DNA of 64,000 bases. Origin: Flavobacterium psychrotrophum. GTDB lineage: Bacteria > Bacteroidota > Bacteroidia > Flavobacteriales > Flavobacteriaceae. This document shows, piece after piece, positions 53,169 through 62,035 of this stretch. How positions within the stretch are numbered: the stretch's first letter is position 1; every line of letters starts with the position of its first letter. The notes under the pieces are model-generated. The model ran no database searches. It saw nothing but the letters and a program-made list of their open reading frames with translations, and was not told where the DNA came from. The stretch spans positions 4,526,001-4,590,000 of the forward strand of contig NZ_CP031557.1 in the NCBI RefSeq assembly GCF_003403075.1, read 5' to 3'. The position numbers were made by a program, and so were the translations under genes.

Positions 53169-54352
53169 TGAAAAAAAAGTTAGTACAGCAGGTTACGGCC
53201 AGCTTTAAAGAACAATTCAATGCAGAGCCGGGTTATGTGTTCCTGTCACCGGGACGCATCAACATTATTGGCGAGCACGTAGATTATAACGATGGTTTTG
53301 TGCTTCCGGCAGCCATCAATAAATATGTTTGTTTTGCGGTTTCAGAAAATGAAGACGGGCAAAATACTTTTTTTGCAAAAGACCTTAACGAGAGCTACAG
53401 TTTTAACCTTAACGATGAGCTTAAGCCTGTAGACAAAATGTGGGTAAACTTTTTCCTTGGTGTGCTACAGCAAATGAAAGAGCGTGGCTTTGCTATGAAA
53501 GGTCTTAACATTGCCTTTAGCAGTACAGTTCCTATGGGTGCCGGCCTTTCATCTTCGGCAGCGGTAGAGTGTGGTTATGCATTTGCGCTTAACAAAATAT
53601 TCGACCTTGGCCTTACTAAGGAAGAAATTGCACTTATCGGCCAGAAATCAGAGCATACTTATGTAGGTGTTAACTGTGGTATCATGGATCAGTTTGCCAG
53701 CGTTTTTGGTAAAAAGAACAAGGTAATAAAACTGGATTGCAATACCCTGGAGTATGAATACCACAATGCCGATTTTAAAGATTATGCACTTTTACTGTTA
53801 GACAGTAAAGTAAAACATACACACCTTACCTCTGGCTACAACGACCGCCGTAACGAGGTAGAGCAGGGGCTTGCGATATTAAAGCAGCACTACCCTGAAG
53901 TAAAAACCTTCCGCGACCTTAACGAAGCGCAGGTTGAAGCTGTAAAAGACGAGCTGGGCGATGTTATTTACCGTCGCTGCCTGTTTGTAGTGCGCGAAAT
54001 TCAGCGTGTGTTAGATGCTGTTGCTGCTTTAGAGAACCAGGATTTTGCAGAGTTGGGCAGGCTTATGTATGCTACACACACCGGCCTTAGCAAAAACTAT
54101 GAGGTAAGCTGCGAGGAGATCGACTTTTTAGTAGACAGCGTGCGTAATGATGAGAATGTGCTGGGTGCCCGTATGATGGGTGGCGGCTTTGGCGGCTGTT
54201 CTATCAATCTGGTTAAAAAAGAAGCCGTTAACGGCCTTATAGAGCGCATTGCTAAAGAGTACAAAGAGAAATTTAATATTAAGCTTGAAGCTTACAAAGT
54301 TAAGATAGCTAAAGGCACCACATTATATACAGAACAACATGCAGGCATTTGA
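53168..54352 (+). CDS. galK: Galactokinase
   Basis: 394 residues of the GHMP kinase family. Galactose signature [15 protein letters not shown] (29-43), ATP-binding [11 protein letters not shown] (122-132), catalytic Asp in [12 protein letters not shown] and the C-terminal [14 protein letters not shown]. It phosphorylates galactose at C1. Its ATG overlaps the beta-galactosidase stop by one base and its 3' end overlaps galT by 14 bases. Confidence 0.96.
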   Translation: MKKKLVQQVTASFKEQFNAEPGYVFLSPGRINIIGEHVDYNDGFVLPAAINKYVCFAVSENEDGQNTFFAKDLNESYSFNLNDELKPVDKMWVNFFLGVLQQMKERGFAMKGLNIAFSSTVPMGAGLSSSAAVECGYAFALNKIFDLGLTKEEIALIGQKSEHTYVGVNCGIMDQFASVFGKKNKVIKLDCNTLEYEYHNADFKDYALLLLDSKVKHTHLTSGYNDRRNEVEQGLAILKQHYPEVKTFRDLNEAQVEAVKDELGDVIYRRCLFVVREIQRVLDAVAALENQDFAELGRLMYATHTGLSKNYEVSCEEIDFLVDSVRNDENVLGARMMGGGFGGCSINLVKKEAVNGLIERIAKEYKEKFNIKLEAYKVKIAKGTTLYTEQHAGI

Positions 54353-55385
54353 TAATAACGAGCATCCGCACCGCAGGTTTAACCCCCTAATGGGCGAATG
54401 GGTACTGGTATCGCCACACAGGGCTAAACGCCCGTGGCAGGGACAAAAAGAAAGTGCAGGAGGCGAAGAGCGTCCGCATTACGATCCTACCTGCTACCTG
54501 TGTGCCGGCAACCTTAGGAGCGACGGTACACGTAACGACGATTACAAAGATGTTTTTGTTTTTGATAACGATTTCCCGTCATTATTAAAAGAAGAGGTAG
54601 AAACACCTGCTGCTACAAGTCCTTTATTTCAGCTTAAGCCAGAGCGTGGCATTAACCGCGTTATCTGCTTTTCGCCAAGGCACGACCTTACACTTCCTGA
54701 AATGGAGGTAAGCGATATTGAAAAGGTAGTTGAAGTCTGGAAAGAACAGTACATAGACCTGGGTAGTAATAGCTTTATCAACCACGTACAGATATTTGAA
54801 AACAAAGGTGCTGTAATGGGTTGTTCTAACCCGCACCCGCACGGGCAGATATGGAGCCAGAGCTCACTGCCTACTAATGTGGAAAAGACGCAGGCCAACC
54901 TTAAAAAATATTTTGACGCTAACGGTCGCAGCCTTTTGGCAGATTACCTTGCCGAAGAGCTGGAGCGTAAAGAGCGCATTGTTTTAGAAAATGAGCACTT
55001 TGTAGCACTTGTGCCTTTTTGGGCAATATGGCCTTTTGAAACGCTTATTGTAAGCAAAAGGCATTTTGGCAATATTACAGAAATGACTGCTGAAGAAAAA
55101 ACAGCCTTTGCCGATGCTATAAAACGCCTTACGGTAAAGTATGATAACCTTTTTGAAACGTCATTCCCTTACTCATCAGGTATTCACCAGACACCTACAG
55201 ATGGAGAAGACCACCCTGAATGGCATTTCCACATGCACTTTTACCCGCCGTTATTGCGCTCTGCTACCGTTAAGAAATTTATGGTAGGCTACGAGCTGAT
55301 GGCCGAAGCGCAAAGGGATATTTCGCCGGAAAAGAGCGCTGCCACGCTTAGGGAACTTTCTGAAGTGCACTACAAGCAAAAATAA
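54339..55385 (+). CDS. galT: UDP-glucose-hexose-1-phosphate uridylyltransferase
   Basis: 348 residues of the HIT-superfamily GalT. Catalytic motif HPHGQIW with His166 and nucleophile His168, matching E. coli His164/His166; zinc ligands CYLCAGN near 47 and the C-terminal [15 protein letters not shown] are present. It converts galactose-1-phosphate plus UDP-glucose to UDP-galactose and glucose-1-phosphate. No galE is in the window; the epimerase must be elsewhere. Confidence 0.96.
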   Translation: MQAFDNNEHPHRRFNPLMGEWVLVSPHRAKRPWQGQKESAGGEERPHYDPTCYLCAGNLRSDGTRNDDYKDVFVFDNDFPSLLKEEVETPAATSPLFQLKPERGINRVICFSPRHDLTLPEMEVSDIEKVVEVWKEQYIDLGSNSFINHVQIFENKGAVMGCSNPHPHGQIWSQSSLPTNVEKTQANLKKYFDANGRSLLADYLAEELERKERIVLENEHFVALVPFWAIWPFETLIVSKRHFGNITEMTAEEKTAFADAIKRLTVKYDNLFETSFPYSSGIHQTPTDGEDHPEWHFHMHFYPPLLRSATVKKFMVGYELMAEAQRDISPEKSAATLRELSEVHYKQK

Positions 55386-55421
55386 TTTTCTGTTAACCAA
55401 ACCCAAACGAACACAAACCTT

Positions 55422-57092
55422 ATGAAATCATTATCTACTGCAGACTATATCGTTTTCCTGGTCTACTTTGTACTTATTGTAGGCTACGGACTCTGGATAT
55501 ACAACCGCAAAAAGAAAGAAGCCACCACGAGCGGTGACTACTTTCTTGCTGAGGGCTCACTTACATGGTGGGCTATTGGCGCATCGCTTATTGCCAGTAA
55601 CATTAGTGCTGAGCAGTTTATAGGGATGAGCGGCAGCGGCTTTAAGCTGGGTCTTGCCATTGCCACTTACGAGTGGATGGCGGCGCTTACGCTTATTGTT
55701 GTGGCTGTATTTTTTATTCCGGTATATCTTAAAAACAAGATATTTACCATGCCACAGTTCTTAAGCCAGCGTTATAACAGTAACGTTGCCATGATCATGG
55801 CTGTATTCTGGCTGTTGCTGTATGTTATTGTAAATCTTACTTCTATATTGTATCTGGGTGCTTTGGCAATAAGCAGTATATCAGGCATTAACTTTGAGCT
55901 GTGTATTGCATTCCTTGCTATATTCTCTATCATGATTACCCTTGGCGGAATGAAGGTTATTGGCTTTACCGATGTTATACAGGTATTCTTCCTGATACTG
56001 GGAGGGCTTATAACTACTTACCTTGCGCTTAACCTTGTAGCCGATGAATTTGGCGGTAGCGGTGTGTTAGACGGCTTTAGCTTTATGACCAGCCATGCCA
56101 GCGACCACTTCCAGATGATCTTTTCTAAAGAAGATGCTAATTACAGCGCGTTACCTGGATTATCGGTACTTATAGGCGGTATGCTTATTGTTAACCTTAA
56201 CTACTGGGGTTGTAACCAGTATATTACACAGCGCGCTCTTGGGGCAGATATTAAAACGGCACGTGGTGGTTTGTTATTTGCATCGTTCCTTAAACTAATG
56301 ATGCCGCTTATCGTGGTAATACCGGGAATTGCCGCTTATGTATTGTACCAAAACGGTAGTTTCCAGACAGAGATGCTACAGGCCGGCGAACTAAATCCTG
56401 ACAGGGCATACCCTGTACTGCTAAACCTGTTGCCATCGGGCCTTAAAGGGTTGTCATTTGCGGCGCTAACGGCTGCTATCGTGGCATCGCTTGCAGGTAA
56501 GGCAAACAGTATTGCTACTATCTTTACTCTTGATATTTATAAGAAAAAAATAAACCCTGAAGCCAGCGAAAAGAAACTGGTTAGTGTAGGTAAGGCCACT
56601 GTGGTAGTTGCCATGGTTATTGCCATTATTATAGCACCATTCCTTGGGATAGATAAAAAAGGAGGCTTTGAATTTATACAGGAATATACAGGCTTTGTAA
56701 GCCCGGGTATTTTTGCCATGTTCCTATTAGGCTTCTTCTGGAAAAAAGCAACCAGTAACGCAGCATTGTTTGCTACCATTGGTGGCTTTATATTCTCTTG
56801 TGTGCTTAAATTCCTTCCGGGCATTATGGATCTTTCCTTCCTGTACCCAATCGGGTGGGCAGTGCCTAATACTGCCGGTGTATACGAAATTCCGTTCCTA
56901 GACAGGATGGCCATTGTATTTGTGCTGTGCGTTGTGGGTATGTTCTTTATCAGTAAAAAAGAAACCCAGAAAGGCATACAGCCAAACGGCCTTGAAATTG
57001 ATACTACTATGTTTAAAGTTACCCCATCATTTATGGCAGGTTCTGTTATTGTTGTGGGTATCACCGCCGCACTTTATACCATATTTTGGTAA
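55422..57092 (+). CDS. Sodium/solute symporter family transporter (SglT-like)
   Basis: 556 residues with about 14 transmembrane segments. SSS family motifs: DYFLAEGSLTWWAIGASLIA, SNISAEQFIGMSGSGFK, ALTAAIVASLAGKANSIATI and the sodium-site region. Closest in pattern to Vibrio SglT-type sugar transporters, so galactose uptake across the inner membrane is a reasonable inference. Last gene of the galactan operon, 36 bases after galT and followed by a terminator. Confidence 0.92.
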   Translation: MKSLSTADYIVFLVYFVLIVGYGLWIYNRKKKEATTSGDYFLAEGSLTWWAIGASLIASNISAEQFIGMSGSGFKLGLAIATYEWMAALTLIVVAVFFIPVYLKNKIFTMPQFLSQRYNSNVAMIMAVFWLLLYVIVNLTSILYLGALAISSISGINFELCIAFLAIFSIMITLGGMKVIGFTDVIQVFFLILGGLITTYLALNLVADEFGGSGVLDGFSFMTSHASDHFQMIFSKEDANYSALPGLSVLIGGMLIVNLNYWGCNQYITQRALGADIKTARGGLLFASFLKLMMPLIVVIPGIAAYVLYQNGSFQTEMLQAGELNPDRAYPVLLNLLPSGLKGLSFAALTAAIVASLAGKANSIATIFTLDIYKKKINPEASEKKLVSVGKATVVVAMVIAIIIAPFLGIDKKGGFEFIQEYTGFVSPGIFAMFLLGFFWKKATSNAALFATIGGFIFSCVLKFLPGIMDLSFLYPIGWAVPNTAGVYEIPFLDRMAIVFVLCVVGMFFISKKETQKGIQPNGLEIDTTMFKVTPSFMAGSVIVVGITAALYTIFW

Positions 57093-57123
57093 ATTGTTTA
57101 ATAAATGTTTTTTTACACACACT

Positions 57124-57150
57124 AAAGCACCGTCAGTTTGGCGGTGCTTT
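57124..57150 (+). terminator. Terminator of the galactan operon
   Basis: AAAGCACCG/CGGTGCTTT stem followed by TTTTTA. Confidence 0.93.
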
Positions 57151-57219
57151 TTTTATGAGTTGCAGAGTTGCCTTAAAACATTACGGTTTTTTCCTATTTT
57201 TATGCCAAAATAAAGATTG

Positions 57220-58830
57220 ATGCATAATACGATACTTATAATACTGGGATTGCTTTTTATTGTGATGTTGCTGGTGTTGCTGGCAAAGAAGCTAAAGATT
57301 GCATATCCTATATTTTTAGTAATTGCCGGGTTAGGCATTAGCTTTATACCGGGCATTCCCCGTATGGGCATTGACCCCGATGTTATCTTCCTGATCTTCC
57401 TGCCGCCGTTGCTTTATGAAGCAGCCTGGTATACCTCGTGGAAAGACTTCTGGAAATGGAAACGGCCTATATCGCTGCTGGCATTTGGGCTTGTGTTCTT
57501 TACCTCTGTTGTTGTAGCTTATGCTTCATCAGCCCTTATACCGGGCTTTACATTGGCAATGGGCTTCTTGCTTGGGGGCATCATTTCTCCACCAGATGCC
57601 GTTGCCGCCGCCACAGTTATGAAGGGGCTTGGCGTGCCCAAACGTGCCATGACCATACTGGAGGGCGAAAGTTTGGTTAATGATGCCTCATCGCTTATAG
57701 TATTCCGTTTTGCACTGGCGGCCATACTTACCGGTACATTTTCTATGAATGTAGCGGTAGGTCAGTTTTTTATCACCGCTGTTATGGGGCTTATAACGGG
57801 GCTGGCTATTGTGCATATATTTTATGCCATACACCGTTTTTTACCCACAACGCCTGCTATGGATGCGGCACTTACGGTAATGACACCTTACGTTATATTC
57901 CTTGTGGCAGAGCATTTTCACTTTTCAGGGGTAATTGGGGTAGTAGCCGCGGGGCTGTTTATGTCGTACCGTTCGCACGAAGTGTTCCAGACGGGCGATA
58001 CCCAGCTTAATATGATGGGCGTGTGGACAACCCTGGCTTTTGTAATGAATGCCCTGGTTTTTGTACTCATTGGCCTGGAGCTGCCGGAAATTATACATGG
58101 ATTAGGTGATGCCTCCATAGCACAAGGCATCAAATACGGACTTATTATTAGTGGTATTACCATTGGGCTACGCTTGCTTTGGGTGTACCCGGCTACATTT
58201 TTACCGATATTATTGTTTAGGAGCATTCGTGAGACAGAGGTTAACCCAGGGTGGAAAGGGCCTCTAGTGGTAGGTCTTGCGGGTATGCGCGGTGTAGTAT
58301 CGCTGGCAACAGCACTTTCTATACCAGTGTTGATGACAGATGGCACCGAATTTCCGCATCGTAACCTTATTATCTTTATCACCTTTGTGGTAATATTTGT
58401 TACCCTTGTAGTGCAGGGGCTTACTTTGCCGCTGATCATAAAGCTGATAAAAATTAAGGACAGAGAGATTACCAAACCAAGAGAAGAGCAGCACGCAGGC
58501 ATAAGATTGCACCTGCACAAAGCAGCACTGCAGCATTTAGAATCGCGCCATGCCAGAGAAATAAAGAGCAATGAGCTGATTCGTCATTACCGGGACGAAC
58601 TTTTTAATGATGTTACCAAAACAAAGCAAAAGCTGGATGCCTTTGAATGTAACGATATACACCGGAGCCAGATAACGCAGTACACGCACATTATGCAGGA
58701 ATCTATAAAGATACAGCGACAGGAACTTTTTAAACTGCGCAAGCAGGCCATTTATAGTGATGCCGAAATACGCCGTATGGAAATGCAGCTTAACCTTGAA
58801 GATGTAAAACTAAGCGGGCACGAGCATTAA
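57220..58830 (+). CDS. CPA1-family Na+/H+ antiporter
   Basis: Starting at the ATG at 57220 (a TTG lies one codon earlier) gives 536 residues with 12 or so membrane helices. NhaP/CPA1 motifs include FLPPLLYEAAW, GGIISPPDAVAAATVMK (the ion-binding Asp) and EGESLVNDASSLIVF. The 110-residue cytoplasmic tail is charged and helical. It exchanges Na+ or K+ for H+. Not part of the galactan operon because a terminator lies between. Confidence 0.94.
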   Translation: MHNTILIILGLLFIVMLLVLLAKKLKIAYPIFLVIAGLGISFIPGIPRMGIDPDVIFLIFLPPLLYEAAWYTSWKDFWKWKRPISLLAFGLVFFTSVVVAYASSALIPGFTLAMGFLLGGIISPPDAVAAATVMKGLGVPKRAMTILEGESLVNDASSLIVFRFALAAILTGTFSMNVAVGQFFITAVMGLITGLAIVHIFYAIHRFLPTTPAMDAALTVMTPYVIFLVAEHFHFSGVIGVVAAGLFMSYRSHEVFQTGDTQLNMMGVWTTLAFVMNALVFVLIGLELPEIIHGLGDASIAQGIKYGLIISGITIGLRLLWVYPATFLPILLFRSIRETEVNPGWKGPLVVGLAGMRGVVSLATALSIPVLMTDGTEFPHRNLIIFITFVVIFVTLVVQGLTLPLIIKLIKIKDREITKPREEQHAGIRLHLHKAALQHLESRHAREIKSNELIRHYRDELFNDVTKTKQKLDAFECNDIHRSQITQYTHIMQESIKIQRQELFKLRKQAIYSDAEIRRMEMQLNLEDVKLSGHEH

Positions 58831-58872
58831 AACGGGGTGTGTCTTATGTTTTTGTTTTACTGTGATTTAAAT

Positions 58873-58971
58873 GTAACGCTGAGAGGCAGAGTTGCAAAAC
58901 TTTGCGACTTATCAGTCGGTTATGTCTAAATTAATAAGAATACAGCTTTGCGGCTTGGCGCCTTGGCGAGA
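58873..58971. repeat. Decayed dispersed repeat
   Basis: GTAACGCTGAGAGGCAGAGT... and, further on, CTTTGCGGCTTGGCGCCTTG... resemble the low-complexity word repeats common between flavobacterial genes. No gene in 58831-59067. Confidence 0.4.
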
Positions 58972-59012
58972 AAAATATTTGAACTATATTATTTCATCTG
59001 GTATTAAAATAC

Positions 59013-59043
59013 AAAAGCCTCCGGTGTTATACCGAAGGCTTTT
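59013..59043. terminator. Bidirectional terminator
   Basis: AAAAGCCT-CGGT/ACCG-AGGCTTTT stem with a GTTAT loop between convergent genes, flanked by A and T runs. Confidence 0.9.
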
Positions 59044-59067
59044 TGCATTATGTAAATGCCCGTGGGC

Positions 59068-59391
59068 TTAATGTGTCTTTATCTTGTCGAAGGTATGCTC
59101 CAGGGCATTCTTCATTTTATCTAATGCGCCGGATATGGCTTTTTCTACGCTGTCTGCCTTGCAGGTGGTAGCGTGGTTTGCAAAGCCGTTAAGGCGTGCT
59201 TCTATATGGCACTCTTTATCTACCGCACCCTGGCGCGACCCGCTGTTGTGGTCTGATACATGTATCTCTAAAGCAGAGATATGGTCTTCAAAACGTTTTA
59301 GTTTTTCAAGGGCTATTTCGCTCCAGTAACTGTCTTTGCGTCCGCCACCTTCTATATGGTTGTCTGTATTTAAGCGTACTTGCATAATCAT
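59068..59391 (-). CDS. HPF/RaiA-type ribosome-associated protein
   Basis: A 107-residue protein with the beta-alpha-beta-beta-beta-alpha order of the hibernation-promoting-factor family: MQVRLNTDNHI, then LEKLKRFEDHISALEIHVSD, ECHIEARLNG, and a long C-terminal helix (SVEKAISGALDKMKNALEHT). It lacks the C-terminal dimerisation domain of long HPF and has a more acidic middle than E. coli YfiA. The second ATG (59385) is also possible. Confidence 0.82.
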   Translation of the reverse strand: MIMQVRLNTDNHIEGGGRKDSYWSEIALEKLKRFEDHISALEIHVSDHNSGSRQGAVDKECHIEARLNGFANHATTCKADSVEKAISGALDKMKNALEHTFDKIKTH

Positions 59392-59411
59392 TAGGTTTTT
59401 TTGTTGATACT

Positions 59412-59419
59412 CAAAGTTA
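59412..59419 (-). promoter_or_regulatory. Putative -7 box TAACTTTG for the HPF-like gene
   Basis: Perfect TAnnTTTG on the minus strand, 20 bases before the ATG. Confidence 0.5.
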
Positions 59420-59507
59420 CCACTTTTTGTGGTTTTTGTACACCTAAATTAGCATAAGATTAATAGGCAATACATGAAAAATGTCATTTTAAATAAGCAA
59501 TAAATAA

Positions 59508-59539
59508 TTTGCTTTTTAATACCGTTTGGTATAATTTTG
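59508..59539 (+). promoter_or_regulatory. Promoter of the TetR gene
   Basis: TTTG (59508-59511), a 20-base spacer and TAATTTTG (59532-59539) make a consensus Bacteroidota promoter. The spacer carries the ATACCGTTTGGTAT operator directly before the -7 box. Confidence 0.75.
59519..59532. promoter_or_regulatory. Operator 1, ATACCGTTTGGTAT
   Basis: A palindrome with ATACC/GGTAT arms in the promoter spacer of the TetR gene. A second copy lies at 60187. Position implies autorepression by TetR. Confidence 0.75.
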
Positions 59540-59559
59540 TGCTATAAAATTGTAAGACA

Positions 59560-60150
59560 ATGACTAAGGCAGAGCGTACAAGACAATTTATAATAGAAAA
59601 AACAGCTCCCATTTTTAATAAGAATGGCTACGCGGGTACTTCTATAAACGACCTTACCGAAGCAACCGGACTTACGCGCGGCAGTATATATGGCAATTTT
59701 GAGAATAAAGATGCTGTAGCGCTTGCTGCGTTTGACTATAACTACAGCCTGGTATCTGCCGCAGTTGCCGCCCGCATTAAAGAGCGCACTGGGGCAATAG
59801 ATAAGCTTAAAGCCTACACCAGTGTGTTTGCTGAGCTTTACACCCTTCCTGTTTTAGAGTATGGCTGCCCTGTTTTAAACACCGCTACCGAATGTGATGA
59901 TACCCATGCTGCCCTGCGCGATAAAGTTAAGGGTGCAATAAGCCAATGGTATGGCGGCATAGAGGGCATCATTAAAAAAGGGCAGGAGCATAAAGAAATT
60001 AAAAAGAGTGTAAACAGCCGCGAGTTTGCAGGTGCTTTTATAGCCCTGATAGAGGGTGGCGTAATGCTGGCTAAGGTTACGGGTAAAAGTGAGGGGCTTG
60101 AAGCCGCACTTAAACAGGCACGAAAAATGATAACGGAAATAAAGAAATGA
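59560..60150 (+). CDS. TetR-family transcriptional repressor
   Basis: 196 residues. N-terminal TetR helix-turn-helix: FNKNGYAGTSINDLTEATGL followed by TRGSIYGNFENKDAV (about residues 19-54). The C-terminal ligand domain contains LEYGCPVLNTATECDDTHA as in the YcdC/AcrR-like group. It probably represses itself and the following thioesterase-synthase pair through the two identical operators. Confidence 0.92.
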   Translation: MTKAERTRQFIIEKTAPIFNKNGYAGTSINDLTEATGLTRGSIYGNFENKDAVALAAFDYNYSLVSAAVAARIKERTGAIDKLKAYTSVFAELYTLPVLEYGCPVLNTATECDDTHAALRDKVKGAISQWYGGIEGIIKKGQEHKEIKKSVNSREFAGAFIALIEGGVMLAKVTGKSEGLEAALKQARKMITEIKK

Positions 60151-60177
60151 AAATATACCTAAAAGTATATTTTTTTA
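60151..60177 (+). terminator. AT-rich hairpin right after the TetR stop
   Basis: AAATATAC-CTAAAA-GTATATTT followed by TTTTT. It may end the TetR transcript early and leave the downstream genes dependent on read-through or on a second promoter near operator 2. Confidence 0.55.
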
Positions 60178-60186
60178 ATTACGAAT

Positions 60187-60200
60187 ATACCGAATGGTAT
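60187..60200. promoter_or_regulatory. Operator 2, ATACCGAATGGTAT
   Basis: Same palindrome as operator 1 except for two central bases, 12 bases before the thioesterase ATG. An in-frame ATG at 60194 lies inside it and is therefore an unlikely start. Confidence 0.75.
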
Positions 60201-60211
60201 TAGTTAAAAAT

Positions 60212-60646
60212 ATGGATACAAAAGAAGCAGATTTTTTAAGGCAGTTTATAGGTAAGACTGTAACAGATTCGCCTTCGCCATTTATGAACTGGCTGCAACC
60301 TGTAATGCTTAAGGTAGAGCAGGGCAGCCTGGCGTTTCAATATACGGTGCGAAAAGAAATGACCAACCCGTTTGGTACGCTGCATGGTGGTATTACTGCT
60401 GCCATGATAGACGATGCCATAGGTGCAACGCTTATAAGCTATGGCGAACCCGCCTTTCATGTTACGATTAACCTGGCGATAGATTATTTTGCCCCGGCAC
60501 GCGAGGGCGATGTTGTTATTGCAGAAACGCAGGTAATTAAAAAAGGGAGCCAGATTGTAAACGCACACTGCGACATCTGGAATGAAAGCCGTACAAAACT
60601 CCTTGCCAAAGGATATACAAACCTTTTAAAGACACCCATTAAATGA
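60212..60646 (+). CDS. PaaI-type hotdog thioesterase
   Basis: The ATG at 60212 (MDTKEADFL) gives 144 residues; the 60194 ATG lies in an operator. Hotdog signature NPFGTLHGGITAAMIDDAIG followed by VTINLAIDYFAPAREGD, as in acyl-CoA thioesterases of the PaaI/YbgC group. It overlaps the following ketoacyl synthase gene by ATGA, and both sit under the TetR operator, suggesting a role in a fatty-acyl or related chain. Confidence 0.9.
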   Translation: MDTKEADFLRQFIGKTVTDSPSPFMNWLQPVMLKVEQGSLAFQYTVRKEMTNPFGTLHGGITAAMIDDAIGATLISYGEPAFHVTINLAIDYFAPAREGDVVIAETQVIKKGSQIVNAHCDIWNESRTKLLAKGYTNLLKTPIK

Positions 60647-61887
60647 AAAGAGTTGCCATAACAGGCCTGGGGGCAATAACGCCACTGGGTAATTCGGTAA
60701 ACGAGTTCTGGAATAATATAATAGCCGGTAAAAGCGGTGCAGGCCCTATCACTAAATTTGATGCTTCAAAATTTAAAACACAATTTGCCTGTGAGGTAAA
60801 AGGTTTTAATGCCGAAGATTATATCGAAAAGAAAGAAATACGCAAGTATGACCTTTATACGCAATATGCCATAGCAGCTACCGAAGAAGCAGTAAAAGAT
60901 GCCGGTCTTGATTTTACCGCTATGCCGAAAACCGAACGCTTTGACGTGGGGGTTATCTGGGCATCGGGTAATGGTGGTATAGGTACGTTTGAAGAGCAGC
61001 TGCGCGAATTTCATTCTGGAGATGGTACGCCGCGCTTTAATCCGTTCTTTATCCCTAAGATGATCGTAGATATTGCGGCGGGGGTACTGAGTATCCGCTA
61101 CGGCCTGCATGGGCCTAACTATGCTACAGTATCAGCCTGTGCATCGAGTAATACCGCCATTATTGCGGCAGCAGATACCATTCGTTTGGGTAAGGCTACC
61201 ATTATGATAGCCGGAGGTAGCGAGGCTGCACTTACGCCATCATCTATTGGTGGGTTTAATGCTGCGCAGGCGCTGAGTAAAAACAATGAAGACCCGCAGG
61301 GAGCATCGCGCCCGTTTGATAAAAACCGCGACGGCTTTGTAGCAGGAGAGGGTGCCGGTGCACTAATATTAGAAGACTGGGATTATGCTGTAGCCCGTGG
61401 TGCAACCATTTATGCCGAACTTGTGGGTGGCGGCATGGCTGCAGATGCTTATCACCTTACCGGTACACCGGCGGATGGGCTGGGTGCAGAGCTGGGTATG
61501 CGCCGTGCTTTAAAAGAAGCGGGTATAAGCCCTGATGTTGTAGGCTATGTAAATGCGCACGCTACTTCTACAGGCCTGGGTGATATAGGCGAACTTACCG
61601 GTATTGCTAAAGTGTTTGAGGGACTAAATGTTAGTGTAACGGCCACCAAGAGTATGACCGGGCATTTGCTTGGCGCTGCGGGGGCTATAGAAAGTATCAT
61701 TAGCATACTGTCGTTAAAGCACAATATAATTCCAGGTACCATCAATACAAAAGAAATTGATGAAAAAGTACCTGTCGGGCTTAATCTTATTATAGGCGCT
61801 TCGCAAAAAGCGGAATTAAATTATGTGCTTAACAATACCTTTGGGTTTGGAGGCCATACGGCGAGCACTCTGTTTAAAAAAGTATAA
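60643..61887 (+). CDS. Beta-ketoacyl-ACP synthase (FabF-type)
   Basis: 414 residues of KAS II type. Catalytic Cys166 (SACASSN), His306 (VNAHATSTGLGD) and His341 (TKSMTGHLLGAAG) keep the Cys-His spacing of 140 residues seen in E. coli FabF (Cys163, His303, His340). The C-terminal FGFGGH is present. It condenses malonyl-ACP with an acyl chain. Because it sits under a TetR with a thioesterase, rather than in the fab cluster, it is probably a second, regulated synthase. Confidence 0.93.
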   Translation: MKRVAITGLGAITPLGNSVNEFWNNIIAGKSGAGPITKFDASKFKTQFACEVKGFNAEDYIEKKEIRKYDLYTQYAIAATEEAVKDAGLDFTAMPKTERFDVGVIWASGNGGIGTFEEQLREFHSGDGTPRFNPFFIPKMIVDIAAGVLSIRYGLHGPNYATVSACASSNTAIIAAADTIRLGKATIMIAGGSEAALTPSSIGGFNAAQALSKNNEDPQGASRPFDKNRDGFVAGEGAGALILEDWDYAVARGATIYAELVGGGMAADAYHLTGTPADGLGAELGMRRALKEAGISPDVVGYVNAHATSTGLGDIGELTGIAKVFEGLNVSVTATKSMTGHLLGAAGAIESIISILSLKHNIIPGTINTKEIDEKVPVGLNLIIGASQKAELNYVLNNTFGFGGHTASTLFKKV

Positions 61888-61906
61888 AAGAGATTTGTGA
61901 GTTTGT

Positions 61907-61975
61907 TATTTTGAACAAAGCGATACTGGAGTGAAATCTCATTTTTTACGAGATCTCTCCCATCGTCAGAATAAG
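61907..61975. repeat. Decayed dispersed repeat
   Basis: GTTATTTTGAACAAAGCGATACTGGAGTGAAATCTC... followed by GAGATCTCTCCCATCGTCAG resembles the TCATTGCGAG/GAAATCTC-type repeat. It lies in the 122-base gap between convergent genes. Confidence 0.5.
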
Positions 61976-61995
61976 AAACAATCTTAGATATAATA

Positions 61996-62035
61996 AAGAG
62001 ATTGTAGGATTATTGCAATAATCCTACAATCTCTT
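61996..62035 (-). terminator. 40-bp perfect palindrome overlapping the thioredoxin-like gene end
   Basis: AAGAGATTGTAGGATTATTG and its exact complement meet without a loop. On the minus strand the first arm encodes the last residues EEIVGLLQ, the stop codon is at the centre and the second arm is followed by a T-rich stretch, so it would end that transcript. Confidence 0.85.

Noticed and set aside
60194..60211. Upstream start codon of the thioesterase
   Set aside because: The ATG lies within operator 2; the next in-frame ATG at 60212 starts at the domain boundary.
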